Source of the DNA: Acidimicrobiales bacterium
Lineage (GTDB): Bacteria; Actinomycetota; Acidimicrobiia; Acidimicrobiales; Aldehydirespiratoraceae
Assembly (NCBI GenBank): GCA_041394245.1
Contig: JAWKIR010000002.1
Coordinates: forward strand, 558,001 to 622,000
Direction of reading: 5' to 3'
Length of the DNA stretch: 64,000 nucleotides
The notes beneath the pieces are model-generated. The model was given only the letters and a program-made list of their open reading frames with translations. It did no database searches and was not told where the DNA came from. Each line of letters begins with the position of its first letter. The stretch's first letter is position 1. Of this stretch, positions 51,847 to 59,446 are shown in pieces. The position numbers and the translations under genes were made by a program.

Positions 51847-52452
51847 CTATTCCCGGACGTCGTATGCGACGTTGATCTGGTTCGTCACCCCAGTCGGCAA
51901 CGCGGCGCGGACAGCGGCGAACACGGCCTGTGCGAGCGATGCGCGCTGTTCCTTGGTCGTCGATGCAGGACCGTAGGTCGTGGCCTGGATGTTGCGCCGG
52001 TGACGGGTGACGACCGTGTCGAACGGTCCTTCGAGTCCGAGACGATCGGCAATGCCGGCAACGGCGCCACGGGCAGCGTCGGTGAGCCGGGGGAGGGGCT
52101 CGCCCTGGAGGCCCTCGACGGCCTCCACGAGCTCATCGCCGAGTCCGTCGACCATGGCGGCGGCGAAGGGCCACAGCTCGTTGGCGCTACGGTTCGTGTC
52201 GATCACGAGCGGGATGTGTTGGCGTACGACGCAGCCCACACCGGCATCGGGTCGGCCGTCGGGTGTGCCGAGTGCGACGGCGGCATCGATGCCGTCGTCG
52301 AGCGGGCAGACGTCGTCGATCGCGGAGCAGGGCCAGCGATGGCCGGCCGCCCCGTCGGGATGACACCCGATGACCTCGTGGCCGTTGCGCTCGAGCGGTT
52401 CGGCCGCTTCGCGAAACTGACCGTCGTTGTCGGCGAGGAGAAGAATCCGCAT
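51847..52452 (-). CDS. Hypothetical protein (201 residues)
   Basis: No family recognised. The N-terminus MRILLLADNDGQFREAAEPLERNGHEVIGCHPDG looks like a Rossmann/response-regulator-like strand-helix start, but the phosphoacceptor set is incomplete. Cysteines at HRWPCSAIDDVCPLDD and GVGCVVRQH could bind metal. The C-terminus ends PTGVTNQINVAYDVRE. Third codon positions support coding. Convergent with the macro-domain gene, and 57 bases downstream of the anti-sigma gene in the same direction. Confidence 0.6.
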   Translation of the reverse strand: MRILLLADNDGQFREAAEPLERNGHEVIGCHPDGAAGHRWPCSAIDDVCPLDDGIDAAVALGTPDGRPDAGVGCVVRQHIPLVIDTNRSANELWPFAAAMVDGLGDELVEAVEGLQGEPLPRLTDAARGAVAGIADRLGLEGPFDTVVTRHRRNIQATTYGPASTTKEQRASLAQAVFAAVRAALPTGVTNQINVAYDVRE

Positions 52453-52508
52453 GCCCGCACCTTCGCAGCGCGCCGGCGCGGCCTGAAGGGCCGAAGGTCC
52501 CGACGCGG

Positions 52509-52787
52509 CTAGGGCCCGGAGGTCTCGCCGCTGATCCGCGCGCCGAACTCCCTGAGTCGTTCCACCGCGGCCGGGTCGACCTCCGGCATGCTCGACGACA
52601 GCGACGCCTTGATCATCCGGTAGGTCTCGAACTCGAGACCGCAGTGCTTGCACGCCTCGAGGTGGCCGGCGATCTTCCGAGCGAAGTCCTCCTCGACGGC
52701 GCCATCGAGATAGCTCTGCAGCACCTTGCCGACTTCGCGGCAGTTCACCTCGGGCTTGTTTCGTCGGCCCCAGCTGCGGCGGATCAT
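52509..52787 (-). CDS. Zinc anti-sigma factor (ZAS domain)
   Basis: 92 residues. VNCREVGKVLQSYLDGAVEEDFARKIAGHLEACKHCGLEFETYRMIKASL carries the Cys...His...Cys-x-x-Cys ligands of RsrA-type anti-sigma factors, which release the sigma factor on thiol oxidation. No membrane segment, so it is soluble. The start overlaps the sigma gene stop by ATGA. By family analogy with SigR-RsrA or SigH-RshA it may sense disulfide stress. Confidence 0.85.
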   Translation of the reverse strand: MIRRSWGRRNKPEVNCREVGKVLQSYLDGAVEEDFARKIAGHLEACKHCGLEFETYRMIKASLSSSMPEVDPAAVERLREFGARISGETSGP

Positions 52788-53344
52788 GCCGGACGTCCGT
52801 TCACGTAGGCGCCACTCGATTCGAGATGCTTGCGGATGCGGGTACGGGCACGGTGGAGGCGACTCATCACGGTGCCGGTGGGGACCCCGATGATCTCGGC
52901 CGCCTCCGCGTAGGAGAGGCCCTGGATGTCGACGAGTTCGACGACGGTGCGGAACTTGGCGGGAAGGGACTGGACCGCCGTCTCGACGGCGGCGTCGTAG
53001 CCCGAGTCGACCACGATGCCTTCCGGACCGAGTTCGGCGGAATCCTCGTCGGCCAGACGCTCCATGGTCGCGTCGGGGTCGCGCAGGAGCTCGGGGCGCT
53101 TCCGGCGGACCCGGTTGATCTGTGCATTGCGCATGATGGTGAGGAGCCAGGCGCGGGGGTGTCGACCGTCGAAACGCAGGATGGCCCGATACGCGCGGAG
53201 CATGGTGTCCTGGACGAGGTCCTCGGCGTCGGTCGGGTTCCGGGTGATGGAACGCGCGACCCGGTAGAGCACCTCGATCTCGGGAACGACGTAGCGATCG
53301 AACGCCGCCTTCTGGGCCTTGTCGTCGGCGACGGACTCGGACAT
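52784..53344 (-). CDS. ECF sigma factor, SigR/SigH-like
   Basis: 186 residues. Region 2: FDRYVVPEIEVLYRVARSITRNPTDAEDLVQDTMLRAYRAILRFDGRHPRAWLLTIMRN, and region 4: LPAKFRTVVELVDIQGLSYAEAAEIIGVPTGTVMSRLHRARTRIRKHLE. The YRVARSITRNPTDAEDLVQDT and SYAEAAEIIGVPTGTVMSRLHR segments are typical of the ECF group paired with zinc anti-sigma factors. Coupled to the downstream anti-sigma gene. It is divergent from another small zinc-finger gene at 53428. TAGCTT lies 9 bases before the ATG. Confidence 0.92.
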   Translation of the reverse strand: MSESVADDKAQKAAFDRYVVPEIEVLYRVARSITRNPTDAEDLVQDTMLRAYRAILRFDGRHPRAWLLTIMRNAQINRVRRKRPELLRDPDATMERLADEDSAELGPEGIVVDSGYDAAVETAVQSLPAKFRTVVELVDIQGLSYAEAAEIIGVPTGTVMSRLHRARTRIRKHLESSGAYVNGRPA

Positions 53345-53427
53345 GCGTCTGCGAAGCTAGCAACGGCGCCGGGCCTATGCGGGGGCGCCGGCGGGAATGG
53401 TCGAAGGGGCGGTGGGGTTTCGGCGGC

Positions 53428-53640
53428 ATGGGACGCCTGCACCTGCGACACGTGCACCCGAGACACCTCCACGAGGCCCGCTGGGCCCGAGCACTCGAGG
53501 GGTTCCTCGACGACGAGCTCGACGCACGACAGGTCGCCCGGGTGCTCGATCATCTCGAGAAGTGTCCCGGCTGTCTCGCCGAGCTCGAGTCGCTGGCCCG
53601 ACTGCAGCGCTCCCTGTCGCGCCTCGCCGCCGTGCGCTGA
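53428..53640 (+). CDS. Small zf-HC2-type putative anti-sigma zinc finger
   Basis: 70 residues, basic and His-rich at the N-terminus (RLHLRHVHPRHLHEARW), then ALEGFLDDELDARQVARVLDHLEKCPGCLAELESLARLQRSLSRL, where H-x-x-x-C-x-x-C matches the zinc-finger anti-sigma pattern. No transmembrane segment. Divergently transcribed from a complete sigma/anti-sigma pair, it could be a second regulator of that sigma. The start at ATG 53428 is the first with a plausible context; an upstream ATG at 53377 would add 17 basic residues. Confidence 0.6.
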   Translation: MGRLHLRHVHPRHLHEARWARALEGFLDDELDARQVARVLDHLEKCPGCLAELESLARLQRSLSRLAAVR

Positions 53641-53681
53641 TCGCGATCGGCCGATGACGGCGCGGCGGTAGCGTCGACGAG

Positions 53682-54077
53682 ATGAGCGAGCCGCAGGAGC
53701 TGAGTGTCCACGATGTCGTCGGCAGCGACTTTTTCGCCGACCTCGTCGACGCGTTCTACGAAGGTGTCGAGAACGACGAGGTGTTGCGCCCGATGTACCC
53801 GGCCGACCTCGCCGGGGCGAAGGCCCGCCTCGCCATGTTCCTCGTGCAGTACTGGGGCGGCCCCACCACCTACAGCGAGCATCGCGGGCACCCACGTCTG
53901 CGGATGCGACACATGCCGTTCAGGATCGACACCGCCGCGCGCGACTCGTGGCTCCGTCACATGCGCGCCGCCCTCGCCGCAACCGCAGAACGGCGGGGCA
54001 CGCCGCCGGTGGTGATCGACGCCGTCGACGACTACTTCGTGCGCTCGGCGGACTTCCTCCGCAACGTCGCGGAGTGA
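53682..54077 (+). CDS. glbO: Group II truncated haemoglobin (trHbO-like)
   Basis: Haem protein for oxygen or nitric oxide chemistry. 131 residues on a 2-on-2 fold: FFADLVDAFYEGVENDEVLRPMYPADLAGAKARLAMFLVQYWGGPTTYSEHRGHPRLRMRHMPFRI. The tyrosine of FY (B10), the WGG (G-region) and the proximal His in RMRHMPF are in their usual places. This matches mycobacterial GlbO. ATG 53682 follows TAGCGT by 7 bases, so the mRNA is probably leaderless. Confidence 0.93.
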   Translation: MSEPQELSVHDVVGSDFFADLVDAFYEGVENDEVLRPMYPADLAGAKARLAMFLVQYWGGPTTYSEHRGHPRLRMRHMPFRIDTAARDSWLRHMRAALAATAERRGTPPVVIDAVDDYFVRSADFLRNVAE

Positions 54078-54178
54078 GCGTCACTCTGAGCGTGTGATTT
54101 GGCACTGTGTGTCGAGAAGTGGACCGTCTTCCGCAACATTTCACGCCAGACGATGGGACGCGAAGGGCGGAAATGCTT

Positions 54179-54206
54179 GACTCGCGTGCCGTTTTCGACT
54201 CGCGTG
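54179..54206 (+). promoter_or_regulatory. Direct repeat upstream of HU gene
   Basis: GACTCGCGTG occurs at 54179-54188 and again at 54197-54206, 18 bases apart start to start. The first copy follows TT, making TTGACT, a good -35 hexamer. The stretch between the haemoglobin and HU genes (54078-54262) otherwise holds no ORF. It may be an operator or part of the promoter of the HU gene. Confidence 0.4.
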
Positions 54207-54262
54207 TAATTCACAAGCCCGCGATAGCCGTGGATTTCACAACGGAGTACAGGAGCAACAAC

Positions 54263-54538
54263 ATGAACAAGAGTGAACTCGTCGCCGCAATGGCCGAGTC
54301 CGCTGGCGTCAGCCAGAAGGACGCCGGTGCATGTCTCGACGCGATGTTCGAGACCATTGCCGCTCAGGTGAGCAAGGGCAACGAGGTTGCCATCACCGGA
54401 TGGCTCAAGGCCGAGAAGGCCAAGACCTCGGCCCGCACCGGCCGCAACCCGCAGACCGGCGAGGAGATCAAGGTTCCCGCCGGCACGCGTACCAAGCTGA
54501 CCGTCGGCTCCAAGCTGAAGGCGGCGGGCAAGAGCTGA
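54263..54538 (+). CDS. HU-family nucleoid DNA-binding protein
   Basis: Histone-like protein that bends and compacts DNA. 91 residues: MNKSELVAAMAESAGVSQKDAGACLDAMFETIAAQVSKGNEVAITGWLKAEKAKTSARTGRNPQTGEEIKVPAGTRTKLTVGSKLKAA, the full HU arm with ARTGRNPQTGEEI near 58-70. No mycobacterial Lys/Ala tail. ATG 54263 has AGGAG 7 bases upstream. An intrinsic terminator follows at 54564. It is a single-gene unit. Confidence 0.95.
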   Translation: MNKSELVAAMAESAGVSQKDAGACLDAMFETIAAQVSKGNEVAITGWLKAEKAKTSARTGRNPQTGEEIKVPAGTRTKLTVGSKLKAAGKS

Positions 54539-54563
54539 TCCTCGCCTCGGCGAAGATTCTCTG

Positions 54564-54591
54564 ATCGGGAGCGGCCACGGCCGCTCCCGAT
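54564..54591 (+). terminator. Intrinsic terminator-like hairpin after HU
   Basis: ATCGGGAGCGGCC (54564-54576) is perfectly complementary to GGCCGCTCCCGAT (54579-54591) with two bases between (a four-base loop if the last pair opens). There is no T-tract, as is common in high-GC actinomycetes. It ends 12 bases before the -10 box of fabZ, insulating the two genes. Confidence 0.75.
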
Positions 54592-54615
54592 TCGCGTCCC
54601 GGCTAGGTTCGGGCC

Positions 54616-55044
54616 ATGAGCTTCCCGAATCCGATCGACGTCTTGCCCCATCGAGACCCGTTCCTCTTCGTCGACGAGATCACCGCCATCACACCGGGAG
54701 CGTCGGCAGCAGGCCGGTGGCACCTGTCCGGCGACGAGGCGTTCTTCGCAGGGCACTTCCCGGGTCGGCCGACGTTGCCGGGGGTGCTCATGTGCGAGGC
54801 GATCGCCCAGGTCGGCGCGTTCGCGGTGCTGACCGACGAGCGCTACGCCGGCAAGCTGCCGCTGTTCGGCGGACTCGACAAGGCTCGCTTCCGTCGTCAG
54901 GTGGGGCCGGGTGACACGCTCGAGATCGAGGTCACGATGACGCGCATGTCGGCCCGGGCAGGCAAGGGCGAGGGCCGAGCGAGCGTCGACGGCGAACTCG
55001 CCACCAGTTGCGAGCTGATGTTCGTGATCGTCGACGCAACCTGA
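54616..55044 (+). CDS. fabZ: 3-hydroxyacyl-ACP dehydratase FabZ
   Basis: Dehydrates 3-hydroxyacyl-ACP in each fatty-acid elongation cycle. 142 residues, hot-dog fold: IDVLPHRDPFLFVDEI, then FFAGHFPGRPTLPGVLMCEAIAQVGAF with the catalytic His and Glu near residues 48-65, and LDKARFRRQVGPGDTLEIEVT. ATG 54616 follows TAGGTT by 6 bases (leaderless). It is convergent with the fabD-fabF operon, 24 bases from the fabF stop, so the two sets meet tail to tail. Confidence 0.95.
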   Translation: MSFPNPIDVLPHRDPFLFVDEITAITPGASAAGRWHLSGDEAFFAGHFPGRPTLPGVLMCEAIAQVGAFAVLTDERYAGKLPLFGGLDKARFRRQVGPGDTLEIEVTMTRMSARAGKGEGRASVDGELATSCELMFVIVDAT

Positions 55045-55068
55045 CGCAGTCGCGGCAGGTGACCGGCG

Positions 55069-56241
55069 TCAGGCCGGGCCGAGGACGATGGTGCCGTTGT
55101 GGCCGCCGAAGCCGAAGCTGTTGGACAGCGCGGGACCCGGGGTCCAGGGACGGGGTTCACCGACGACCAGGTCGATGGCGGGCATGTCGGGGTCCATCTG
55201 CTCGTGACCGGCCGTGGGTGGGATGACGCCTTTGCCCATGGCCGCGAGCACGGCGACGGCTTCCAGAGCGCCGGCACCGCCCAGTGCATGACCGGTGACA
55301 CCCTTCGTGGAGGTGACGGCCGGGCCGGGAAGGCCGAAGACCTCGGCGACCGCAGCGGCCTCCGCAGCGTCGTTCTTGTCGGTGGAGGTGCCGTGGGCGT
55401 TGATGTGGACGACATCGGCGGGGGTGATCCCCGCGTCCTGCATCGCGAGTCGCATGCAGTTGATGGCCCCGGTGCCGCCAGGTGCGGGCGCAGTGATGTG
55501 GTGGGCATCGGCCGTCGACGCGGAGCCGAGCACCTCGCCGAGGATCGTGGCGCCGCGGGCGACGGCACGATCCCATTCCTCGAGCACGAGCACACCGGCA
55601 CCTTCGGCCATCACGAAGCCGTCACGGTTGGCGTCGAACGGGCGACTCACTCCGGAGTTGCTCAGCGCGGTCATGTTGCTGAAGCCGGCGACCGCGGTCG
55701 GCGTGAACGGCGCCTCGCTGCCCCCGGCCAGCACGGCGTCGCAGCGACCATCGGCGATCATGCGGGCGGCGTTGCCGATCGCATGCGTGCCGGCCGCGCA
55801 GGCGGTCACGGTGTTCTCACAGGGGCCCTGCCAGCCGTAGCGCATCGAGAGCGTGGCAGCAGCGGCATTGGCCATCATCATCGGGACGAGGAAGGGCGAC
55901 ACACGCCGCTCACCCTTCTCGATGCGGACCTCGATCTGGGCTTCGAGGGTCTGGATGCCGCCGACGCCGGTGCCGATGAAGGTCCCCCGGCGCGTCGGGT
56001 CGGCGTCGATCTCTCCGGCCTGGGCCAACGCCTCCTCGGCAGCCGCGAGCGCGAACTGGCTGAAGCGGTCGCTGCGGCGGGCTTCCTTGGGATTGTCGAA
56101 GTAGAGCGTCGGATCGAAGTCCTCGAGGATGCGCGGCCCGACCGGCGCCGGCGAACAGAGCCCCTCGAAGAACGCATCGACGCCGACCCCGCACGGGGCC
56201 ACGACGCCGATCCCGGTGACGGCGACCCGACGACCCTTCAT
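55069..56241 (-). CDS. fabF: 3-oxoacyl-ACP synthase II
   Basis: Condenses malonyl-ACP with the growing acyl-ACP. 390 residues: RVAVTGIGVVAPCGVG at the start, active-site NTVTACAAGTHAIGNAARMI with the catalytic Cys near 160, HINAHGTSTDKNDAAE with His near 297, and TKGVTGHALGGAGALEAVAVL with Lys/His near 330-335, ending SNSFGFGGHN. Last gene of the FAS-II operon, 1 base after the acpP stop. Some divergence in the N-part (FYDNPKEARRSDRF type) is typical of actinobacterial KasA/KasB-like enzymes. Confidence 0.95.
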   Translation of the reverse strand: MKGRRVAVTGIGVVAPCGVGVDAFFEGLCSPAPVGPRILEDFDPTLYFDNPKEARRSDRFSQFALAAAEEALAQAGEIDADPTRRGTFIGTGVGGIQTLEAQIEVRIEKGERRVSPFLVPMMMANAAAATLSMRYGWQGPCENTVTACAAGTHAIGNAARMIADGRCDAVLAGGSEAPFTPTAVAGFSNMTALSNSGVSRPFDANRDGFVMAEGAGVLVLEEWDRAVARGATILGEVLGSASTADAHHITAPAPGGTGAINCMRLAMQDAGITPADVVHINAHGTSTDKNDAAEAAAVAEVFGLPGPAVTSTKGVTGHALGGAGALEAVAVLAAMGKGVIPPTAGHEQMDPDMPAIDLVVGEPRPWTPGPALSNSFGFGGHNGTIVLGPA

Positions 56242-56242
56242 C

Positions 56243-56473
56243 TCAGAGCTTCGACTCGACGAGGGAGAACGCACCCTGGATCGTGGTCACGCCCTCGAGC
56301 TCTTCCTCTTCGACATTGACGTCGAACTCTTCCTCGAGCGCCATGACGAGCTCGACGAGGTCGAGGCTGTCGGCATCGAGGCTCTCGAACGTGGCTTCGG
56401 GGGTGATCTGGGCTTCGTCGACGGAAAGCACGTCGACTGCGCACTTCTTGAAGCGCTCGAAGTTGTCACTCAC
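56243..56473 (-). CDS. acpP: Acyl carrier protein
   Basis: Carries acyl intermediates on phosphopantetheine. 76 residues: ERFKKCAVDVLSVDEAQITPEATFESLDADSLDLVELVMALEEEFDVNVEEEELEGVTTIQGAFSLVE; the DADSLDLVEL motif contains the modified serine near residue 36. GTG 56473 with GGGAG upstream. It lies between fabG and fabF in the same direction. Confidence 0.95.
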   Translation of the reverse strand: MSDNFERFKKCAVDVLSVDEAQITPEATFESLDADSLDLVELVMALEEEFDVNVEEEELEGVTTIQGAFSLVESKL

Positions 56474-56523
56474 TGGGTTCTCCCTGGTTGGGTTGTGGGT
56501 CGAGGCTAGTCAGCTTGGCCTGA

Positions 56524-57243
56524 TCAGCCCATGGAAAGGCCGCCATCGACGGGAAGCACGGTACCCGTGATGTATCCCGCGTCCTCGGATGCGAGGAAGG
56601 CGATGGCGGCGGCGATCTCGTCGGGGGCACCGAGCCGGCCGGCAGGCACCATGGCCAACATCGCGGCTCGTTGCTCGTCGTTGAGTGCGGCGAGCATGTC
56701 GGTCTCGATCGGCCCCGGTGCGACGACGTTGACGGTGATGTTGCGGCTGGCGAACTCCTTCGCCAGTGAGCGGGCCAGGCCGACCAGCCCGGCCTTGGAC
56801 GCGGCATAGTTGGCCTGCCCGGCCTGTCCGCCGAGACCGACGACCGACGAGACGAAGACCATGCGCCCCCAGCGGGCCCGCATCATGCCCTTCACGACTC
56901 GCCGGGCGACGCGGAAGCCGCCCGTGAGGTTGGCGTCGACCACGTCGGTGAAGTCGTCGTCGCTCATCCGCAGGACGAGTCCGTCCTTGGTGATCCCTGC
57001 GTTGCTCACGAGGATCTCGATCGTGCCCAACGACTCCTCGATCTCGGCGACCGCCGCGTCGACGGACTCGCTGCTCGTCACGTCGCATCGCACGACCGTG
57101 AGCCCGTCGGCATCGTCGGCCGTACCGCTGCGGGCGGTGATCGCGACCTTGTGGCCGGCCGCCTGGAACCGCTTGGCGGTCGCGAGGCCGATGCCCCGGT
57201 TGCCGCCGGTCACGAGAACGACGCGTTCGGTGGATTCGTTCAT
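56524..57243 (-). CDS. fabG: 3-oxoacyl-ACP reductase
   Basis: Reduces 3-oxoacyl-ACP with NADPH. 239 residues, short-chain dehydrogenase fold: VVLVTGGNRGIGLATAKRF (cofactor site, residues 9-27), LVSNAGI near 82, VFVSSVVGLGGQAGQANYAASKAGLVGLARSLAKEF with catalytic Ser and Tyr-Lys, and VVAPGPIETDM. RBS GGAGGAG lies 7 bases before the ATG. Member of the fabD-fabH-fabG-acpP-fabF operon. Confidence 0.95.
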   Translation of the reverse strand: MNESTERVVLVTGGNRGIGLATAKRFQAAGHKVAITARSGTADDADGLTVVRCDVTSSESVDAAVAEIEESLGTIEILVSNAGITKDGLVLRMSDDDFTDVVDANLTGGFRVARRVVKGMMRARWGRMVFVSSVVGLGGQAGQANYAASKAGLVGLARSLAKEFASRNITVNVVAPGPIETDMLAALNDEQRAAMLAMVPAGRLGAPDEIAAAIAFLASEDAGYITGTVLPVDGGLSMG

Positions 57244-57255
57244 GGGTCTCTCCTC

Positions 57256-58176
57256 CTACCAGCGCAGCACGGCGGAACCCCAGGCCATGCCCGCGCCGAA
57301 TCCCGACATGAGAACGATGGCACCTGGCACGAGCACGCCGTCGGCCTCGGCTTTGGCCATCGCGAGCGGAATCGACGCCCCGGAGGTGTTGCCGGTGGTC
57401 TCGAGGACGTTGTGGGTCTTCTCGATCGGAATGCCGATGCGCTGGCACACGGCGTCGATGATGCGGATGTTGGCTTGATGGGGGAGGACGACGTCGACCT
57501 CCGCTGGTGAGATGCCGGCCTTCGCGAGCACCTTGTCGACGGATTGCGCGACCGCGCGCACCGCCTTCTTGAAGACCTCGCGGCCCTCCATCTGGATGAA
57601 CCCGTCGTGATCGCAGTAGAGGATCGGCTGCAGGTTGCCGTCGGCGCCGAGATCGAAGGCGAGCATCTCACCTTGTCGATGCTTCTCCATGACGACCGCG
57701 GCGGCACCGTCGCCGAAGAGGATCGCCGTGCCCCGGTCGGTCCAGTCGGTGATGCTCGACATGGTGTCGCTGCCGATCAGCAGAACCCGGTCGGGTCCGG
57801 TCGGGATCGACATGATCCCGTAGGCGGCGACATACCCGTAGGTGAACCCGGCACACACGGCGTTGACATCGAACGCGCCACAGGTGAGGCCCAGTGCCGA
57901 TTGAACGACGGCGGACGTCGCCGGGAAGCGCTGGTCGGGAGTCGTCGTGCAGAGGACGAGCAGGTCGATGTCGTCAGGACCGAGGTCGGCCGCCGCCAGG
58001 GCGTTGGCGCCGGCTTCCACGGCCATCTCCGAGGTGACGCCGCCGACGTGGCGGGCGCCGATGCCCGCTCTGGCGCGGATCCATTCGTCGGACGTGTCCA
58101 TCATCGTGGAGAGGTCGTCGTTGGTCAGGATCTTCTCGGGCAGCGCCGTTCCGATGCCGTTGATGCGAATCGTCAT
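57256..58176 (-). CDS. fabH: 3-oxoacyl-ACP synthase III
   Basis: Initiates fatty-acid synthesis by joining an acyl-CoA to malonyl-ACP. 306 residues: RINGIGTALPEKILTNDDL, active-site FDVNAVCAGFTYGY with Cys near 107, VLPHQANIRIIDAV with His near 235, and ETTGNTSGASIPLAMAKA with Asn near 265. All three catalytic residues are present. Starts 1 base after the fabD stop. Confidence 0.96.
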   Translation of the reverse strand: MTIRINGIGTALPEKILTNDDLSTMMDTSDEWIRARAGIGARHVGGVTSEMAVEAGANALAAADLGPDDIDLLVLCTTTPDQRFPATSAVVQSALGLTCGAFDVNAVCAGFTYGYVAAYGIMSIPTGPDRVLLIGSDTMSSITDWTDRGTAILFGDGAAAVVMEKHRQGEMLAFDLGADGNLQPILYCDHDGFIQMEGREVFKKAVRAVAQSVDKVLAKAGISPAEVDVVLPHQANIRIIDAVCQRIGIPIEKTHNVLETTGNTSGASIPLAMAKAEADGVLVPGAIVLMSGFGAGMAWGSAVLRW

Positions 58177-58177
58177 C

Positions 58178-59353
58178 TCAGCGTGTCCGCAGCCACGCGA
58201 TGGGCTGGCGGGACCCCACGCGCTCGCCCTCCAGCGCGAGCACGCCCATCACCTCGCCCGCGAAGGACGAGATGACGTCGTGCGACCCGACCGTGCCGAT
58301 CACGTCGCCGACCGAGATCGACATGCCGGCCTCGACACCGGCTCCGAGCACGAACACGCCCGTTGCGGGCGACACGACGAGACGCTCGGTCGCGAAGAGA
58401 TGCTCGCCTTCGAGAACACCCGCGTCGGCTTGTGGCTTGCCCGCGAGCTGTTCGAGCAGCCCGTCGAGGTCCGCCGGTGTCGCGATGTTGATCCGGTTGC
58501 CGGTCTTGACCGTGCGCTTCACCAGGCCGGTGAGGACCGTGCCGGGGCCGAGTTCGACATAGGTGGTGAAGCCGTCGTCCTCGAGGTTGCGAAGGGTCTG
58601 GCGCCAGCGCACCGGCGAGCAGAGCTGGGCTCCCAGCAGGTCGGGCCAGTCGGCGGCGTCGTCGTGGGCGACGCCGTCGACGTTCGCGTAGACGGGCTGC
58701 TCCGGCGCACGGAACTCGACCTGATCGATCGCCTTGCGCAGACGGTCCCGGGCCGGCGCCATCAGCGGCGTGTGGAACGCTCCACCGACCGGCAGCCGCA
58801 TGGCCCGCTTGGCGCCGAGTTCCTTGGCGATCTCGCACGCCCTGTCGAGATCATCGGGCACCCCGGCGATGACGACCTGTCCCGGAGCGTTGTAGTTGGC
58901 GATCCACACCTCGCCGGCGGCTCGCTGGCAGGCGATGTCGGCCTGGTCGTCCTCGAGGCCGAGGAGCGCGGCCATCGTGCCGTGCTGCTCGTCGGCCGCG
59001 GACTGCATGGCGTCACCGCGTTCGTTGACGAGGCGGACGGCGTCGCTGAAATCGAGGGCGCCGGCTGCGGTCAGCGCCGAGTACTCACCGAGGCTGTGGC
59101 CGGCGTGGGCAACGGCCTCCGCGCCCACCCGGCTCACCGCGTCGAGCACGACCATCGAGGTCACGAAGGTCGCGAGCTGCGCGTTGCGTGTCATCGTCAA
59201 CTCGTCGGCGTCGGTGTCGAGCAGGAGCGCGGCGACGTCTCGGTTGGCGGCCTCCGATGCCTCGTCGACCAGCTCCCACGACGGGTGGTCGGCCCACGCG
59301 GAACCCATTCCGGGTGCTTGCGAGCCCTGGCCCGGGTAGGTGAAGACGATCAT
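58178..59353 (-). CDS. fabD: Malonyl-CoA:ACP transacylase fused to a lipoyl/biotinyl-like domain
   Basis: Loads malonyl groups onto ACP. Residues 1-295 are a normal FabD: FTYPGQGSQAPGMG, HAGHSLGEYSALTAAGAL with the catalytic Ser near 88, GGAFHTPLM with His near 197, ELGPGTVLTGLVKR. Residues about 320-391 are extra: VVSPATGVFVLGAGVEAGMSISVGDVIGTVGSHDVISSFAGEVMGVLALEGERVGSRQPIAWLR, which fits a lipoyl/biotinyl-carrier barrel (G..V..GD.IG.V....S...G.V......G..V..G.P...). The EAMKM-type lysine is missing, so it is probably not modified. RBS GGAGG is 9 bases before ATG. First gene of the operon. Confidence 0.9.
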   Translation of the reverse strand: MIVFTYPGQGSQAPGMGSAWADHPSWELVDEASEAANRDVAALLLDTDADELTMTRNAQLATFVTSMVVLDAVSRVGAEAVAHAGHSLGEYSALTAAGALDFSDAVRLVNERGDAMQSAADEQHGTMAALLGLEDDQADIACQRAAGEVWIANYNAPGQVVIAGVPDDLDRACEIAKELGAKRAMRLPVGGAFHTPLMAPARDRLRKAIDQVEFRAPEQPVYANVDGVAHDDAADWPDLLGAQLCSPVRWRQTLRNLEDDGFTTYVELGPGTVLTGLVKRTVKTGNRINIATPADLDGLLEQLAGKPQADAGVLEGEHLFATERLVVSPATGVFVLGAGVEAGMSISVGDVIGTVGSHDVISSFAGEVMGVLALEGERVGSRQPIAWLRTR

Positions 59354-59446
59354 GTGCGGGTGCCTCCGAAGGCTTGCGTGAGCGTTCTGACCCGCGATCC
59401 TTCCAGTTGGTTTCGTTACCCGCTGGTAGGGGTCACGTGATTGCGG

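Noticed and set aside
59354..59446. A fatty-acid regulator operator before fabD
   Set aside because: TACCC/GGGGT and GTCACGTGA motifs are present but form no convincing palindrome and match no operator I can name.
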